From NCBI GenBank assembly GCA_019217005.1, contig JAHBNG010000042.1, positions 42,198-106,197 of the forward strand: a DNA stretch of 64,000 nucleotides, given 5' to 3'. The stretch's first letter is position 1. Each line of letters begins with the position of its first letter. The notes below the pieces were generated by a model, which worked only from the letters and a program-made list of their open reading frames with translations, did no database searches and was not told the origin of the DNA. The stretch comes from Chloroflexi bacterium TSY (lineage in GTDB: Bacteria > Chloroflexota > Anaerolineae > Caldilineales > Caldilineaceae). The position numbers and the translations under genes were made by a program. This document shows, piece by piece, positions 60,445 through 64,000 of the stretch.

Positions 60445-62049
60445 TACTACTGTGCATCAAGTAAAGGCTCGATAATGTTCGATTTTTGCACAAGATAATG
60501 CGAGCGTTTAGCGGAAGCAAGACGACGTTGCTTGTAGCGAAGGCGCTCGATAGTCTCAGCGAGTGTCAAGACAGGTTTAGGCAGAACGGCATGGAGAAGT
60601 TCAACAACCTGTGGCAAAGTGAGAGCGGGGCATCATATTTGAGGAAAACTGAGAACGAGCCAAGAAACCAAAGGCCAAAATGACTAAGGTCATATGATGA
60701 TGCCAACCGAGCCAACTGCGAGTTTCATATTCGTTGAGTCCGAGAAACTGCTTGGCTTGTTCAAAATGGTTTCAATGGGCCAACGCAAAGCAGAAACAGT
60801 GGCGAAGTCATCCAAGGAAGTCTCAAGGGGTGCATTGGAGAGAAAGTATTGCAGAGAGCAATCGGGATTGCGGCGGACGATGAGCCAGAGAGCAGAACCG
60901 GGGAGCCCATTGCGGACAGAGACAATGCGGCGACAAGCAATGGAAGCAACGATGAAGCCCTTGGAGCCCTCTTTGAGAACATGCTGTTGCCACTCATGCT
61001 CCTGGAAGGTGTCAGCGAGTTGAGCAACGGTGAGAGGCGTAGGTTCACCAGGCCGGACGCGGAGCTTGAAGCTTGCGCCCGCGTCCAGATGATGCGGGCA
61101 GATAGGTCTGGGGGCTGGAGGTCCAGACACGAGTCTCTTTGGGCACTTCAGCAAAGTAGCTGTAAGCGGTTTGGCCATCAATGCAGTCAAGCAGATGAGT
61201 ATCTTTGCCAAAGGCTTCATCCATAGTGATCCAGCGGATGGGCAACGCACCCAGGGCGTGCGTCTGCTCAATCATGGACCAAGCCAATTCATTTTGTTTG
61301 GAAGGTCAGGTCAGTGGGAAGACCGGTTTTGTACCGCTTCTCTGCATACTCATCACTAAACCATTCTTGGGGGATATACAACCGACAGTTCAGTAAGGTA
61401 TAGCCATGAGAGCTATTATATCCCAGGAAGACTCCGGCTTGACAGTTGGCGATCTTGCCCAGTTCGCCACACCGCTGCCGCTTGACGCCCACTGACTCTT
61501 CTCCTTGCTTGGGAATGTCGCTCCCATCCAGGAGTAAGACGCCATTTGCATCTCCCAACAACTCACCTGTCTGTCGAGTATGTTCCGCCAGCATCGCTTC
61601 ACCGCTCCAGCGGCTCTGACCCACAAAGCTTTGCAGGGGGCGTACACCCGATTCTCCTACTGTCGCCAGCGCGATGTTCTCGGCCGATTTGCGTTTGATT
61701 TCGGGGTCTAACAAGCCTCGCATGTAGTGGTACGCATGCTCTCTCTGAGCCACATGGCTGAAGTATGGACTATATATGGCATGATACTCCTGGAGTTGGT
61801 CGGCCAGTGCCGCCAGTTGCTCTTCTGTCAGTTCCAGCAGCGGCGGGCTTTCCAGTTGGCTGTAGTCATATTGATTGACTGCTTGAGCAAGTTTCATCTT
61901 GATTTCCTTTCATCGAAGACTGCTTCATTTTATTGGCTCTTCAGTCTATCTCATTTTTCCTTTGCATTCTGTTTGCGTTTTGTTAGCAATATGCCCAGAA
62001 ATATAACGAATTTCCTTTGTGTTTCACAATATATTGCTGCACAGTAGTA
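60445..62049 (-). mobile_element. IS701-like element nested in IS copy 3 (1,605 bp)
   Basis: Ends TACTACTGTGCA on both sides; TTAA duplication at 60441-60444 and 62050-62053, fitting the YTAR target of the IS701 family. Transposase on the minus strand. Confidence 0.9.
60690..61897 (-). pseudogene. IS701-family transposase, frameshifted
   Basis: The N-terminal 202 residues read well (EHAYHYMRGLLDPEIKRKSA, then GVLLLDGSDIPKQGEESVGV with the first catalytic Asp, CGELGKIANCQAGVFLGYNS and LYIPQEWFSD), the layout of IS701 transposases. Two frame changes (near 61289 and 61045) break the rest; the pieces IEQTHALGALPIRWITMDEA, with the second Asp, and SALRWPIETI, with the final Glu region, lie in other frames. 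An intact protein would be about 400 residues. Hence the element is not autonomous now. Confidence 0.85.
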
Positions 62050-62278
62050 TTAAACTAGCCGAGCACTATTTTTTACATTTTATCCCGTTTTTTCAGGGTG
62101 GATTCTTTTTTCCGCCCCCTTTCGGTTTGCCCTTTGTCACTCAAGCCTTTACCAGAAAGTAAAGTAATAGCACTTTGTTACATTTTTCTGACAGGATCTA
62201 TGCTACAATGTTATAAGATTTAGTTGTGATTTTCTCAGTTGTGTTCTCCCACTTTCTCCCGTAGAGCCACTTTTAAGA

Positions 62279-64000
62279 GTGGTTGTGGAAAAGAAGCGCA
62301 TGAACGTCAGGTGGTTATTCCGAATCCGTCTGTGTGGCTCGCCCACTACAATCGTATCCAACCGGACAAAGACTGGCCAGCTATTTGATGATCCTGCAAC
62401 CGTTTGGAAAGTGAGTAGCCTGCTTCTATTGAACCTATTTCTATTGAGCTTGCTGCTCTTTCATCACACTGGTACCTTGATTGCAGCGCATGAAGAGGAA
62501 TTTGAGTATAGAGTCGCTTGTGGTCCGCTCAGTCAGGAAGCGGAGGGTGGACAACTGTCGGGCAATTTCGAAGTGGGAGTGATTCTGCCGCAAGCAACGG
62601 ACGATATGTTCATGTCCCCGATGGTGCCGGAGATTTTGGAAAGTAGCTGGCAATGGTCATAAAGCTGAGTATTGCTTTAATGTGTTGACGGCGGGTCGAT
62701 ATAAAATTAAGACGCTACATTATGGAGCAAACAACAACAATTCATTTTTTGTACAAGTCAATGACTCTCCTGCGGATGGTTATTTATGGGATTCATATCC
62801 GGTAATTGGTGCCTACGTAATCGATTATGTCTCTGATCGAAATGGCGCCGATCCTACGGCTTGATAAAATCGAACTGGAACTGATTAAGGCTGCGGCGCC
62901 AACACCCACACCGACCGACACGCCAACCAGCACAAGTACACCAACCCCCACCAACCCCCCAACGAATACACCTACATTTACCAATACACCAACCCCCACC
63001 AATACCGCAACAGTCACACCCGTATTGCCACCGGGTGCGCAGGAATTAGTCATACCTGTCATTGCCAGCAACGACGACGCCGAAGAGCGGATTCACAATG
63101 GGTCTGTCAATAGAGGCAGTTCAGATTTAGATATGGTACGCGGGGACCAGAAGGACAAGGGCATCCGCTTCCAAAACGTGTTTGTTCCGGGTGGTGCAAC
63201 AATTCTGTATGCATATATCGAGTTTATCGCTGATTCAAGCAATGATGAAGGGACGAATCTCTTTATCGCTGGGAGGATTCAGCCAATGCGTCCGAATTCT
63301 AGCTGAATCGAAGAACATATCGCTGCGGCCTAGAACAGTTGCTCGTGGCTAACGATTCCAACTTGGCAAGGAGCAGGTGAGATTCATCGCACCGAATGTG
63401 GCTGAGATTTTGCATGAAATCATGGCCAAATCCCAGTGGCAATCTGGCAATAGTATTGTTTTTCTCGTTGACGGTACAGGGCAACGAAGTGCCAGTTCAT
63501 ATGATCATAGCAGGACAGCAGCACCTAAACTAGTGATTGCATATCTCATCCCAACGCTAACAGCAACTCCTTCATCAACTGCTACGGCGACTCCCACACC
63601 GACTGTTACTGCAACGCCGATAGAGACCACCACATCTACACCGACTCCCACATCTACACCAACATGGACCGCCACATCTACGTTCACTGCCACACCGACG
63701 TCTGTAGAGGATCTGACAGCGACACTAACGTCGCAAATTATATCAACACCGACACCAATCCAGACATTAGCGCCGACTCCTTCGACAACACACTCTCCTA
63801 CGCCAACGGAAACAGCATTTGCGACAGCCACATGGACGCCACCAAATCTGGCAACTCCGACGAGCACGACTACTCATGCACCAATCGCAACGACGACACC
63901 AGAACCAAGTGCGAGAATTATCGCCTTGCAGGAAATCTTATTATTTGATGATCAACAGAATAATGGGGTGGTATCTCCTGGTGATACAATTTTGGTCCAA
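62279..64000 (+). pseudogene. CBM-like/Thr-Pro-rich/DNRLRE exoprotein, frameshifted, continues past window end
   Basis: A membrane-like N-terminal helix (about 45-65, LLLLNLFLLSLLLFHHTG) precedes a beta-sandwich reading CGPLSQEAEGGQL, NGRYVHVPDGAGDFGK, CFNVLTAGRYKIKTLHYGA and LDKIELELI in three different frames, the pattern of a carbohydrate-binding (CBM6-like) module. A Thr-Pro linker (TPTPTDTPTSTSTPTPTN, near 62905) follows, then WQSGNSIVFLVDGTGQRSAS resembling a DNRLRE domain, and a second long Thr-Pro linker that runs to the window end in an open frame. At least four frame changes (near 62560, 62635, 62800 and 63270) disrupt it. Secreted or surface-attached glycan-binding protein remnant, or a gene with sequencing errors. 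Confidence 0.75.

Larger units (their letters stand above)
59056..62164 (+). mobile_element. IS4-superfamily element, copy 3, carrying a nested IS701-like element
   Basis: Ends CTTTACTTTCTGGTAAA / TTACCAGAAAGTAAAG with a TAATA duplication (59051-59055 and 62165-62169). The original element would be about 1.5 kb; 1,605 bp of IS701-like DNA plus TTAA is inserted at the transposase stop codon. Confidence 0.92.

Noticed and set aside
63505..63867. Antisense Val/Gly-rich frame
   Set aside because: Reverse of the Thr-Pro linker; composition artefact.

Overview
The window looks like a chromosomal piece of a filamentous, heterotrophic member of the Chloroflexota (Herpetosiphon, Caldilinea or Ardenticatena type). 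This is inferred from the gene mix: a sugar ABC permease, a Ycf46-like AAA ATPase next to an SNF2 helicase, Uma2 and Rpn-type nuclease families, a DUF2339 membrane protein, SdrD-type multi-repeat surface protein and Thr-Pro-rich exoproteins. No rRNA, tRNA or CRISPR array was recognised, and the species cannot be named from sequence alone.

The dominant theme is gene decay by mobile DNA. I find five insertion sequences or insertion-sequence copies at separate sites (an IS1380-like element, three copies of an IS4-superfamily element with a YREK motif, one ISAzo13-like element), a sixth (IS701-like) nested inside one of them, and two non-autonomous palindromic families. MITE-A (about 155 bp, 4 copies, 8-bp target duplications) and MITE-B (about 215 bp, 5 copies, 5-bp duplications almost always AGACT/AGTCT) sit inside genes. 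In most cases, deleting the element plus one duplication restores one continuous reading frame. Genes broken this way: a GNAT acetyltransferase, a 102-aa small protein, an antibiotic-resistance-type ABC-F ATPase, a DUF2339 protein (hit twice), an FMN-binding glutamate synthase family protein, an aldo/keto reductase, a BNR/VPS10-type propeller protein and a roughly 2,940-residue SdrD-B repeat protein. Several further small palindromic repeat families (R3, R4, R6 and a 19-bp motif) fill the intergenic spaces.

Layout: 1-7.3 kb sugar permease, small genes and two insertion-disrupted genes; 7.4-13.0 kb an ECF-type sigma factor followed by a convergent three-gene operon TerB_N protein - AAA ATPase - SNF2 helicase; 13.1-18.4 kb small genes, IS copy 2 and the ABC-F gene, which is preceded by a leader peptide with a very strong ribosome binding site and an intrinsic terminator (an antibiotic-type attenuator); 18.6-24.9 kb sugar nucleotidyltransferase, ADP-ribosylglycohydrolase, Gfo/Idh/MocA oxidoreductase, MFS transporter; 25-28 kb a divergent cytochrome P450 / TetR pair sharing an inverted-repeat operator; 28.4-32.9 kb secreted repeat protein, two-component system and YceI lipoprotein; 33-40.7 kb three MITE-disrupted genes; 40.7-44.2 kb methyltransferase, receiver-degenerate regulator, YitT protein, Uma2 protein; 44.4-54.5 kb the giant repeat protein with its ISAzo13-like insertion; 55.4-58.9 kb the propeller protein; 59-62.2 kb nested IS; 62.3 kb to the end a frameshifted CBM-like/Thr-Pro-rich exoprotein.

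Several frameshifts (GNAT, response regulator, IS copies, propeller protein, last gene) fall in or next to homopolymer runs, so some of the apparent decay may be sequencing error rather than biology; the insertions with target duplications cannot be explained that way. Boundaries of repeats were read by eye and may be off by one or two bases.
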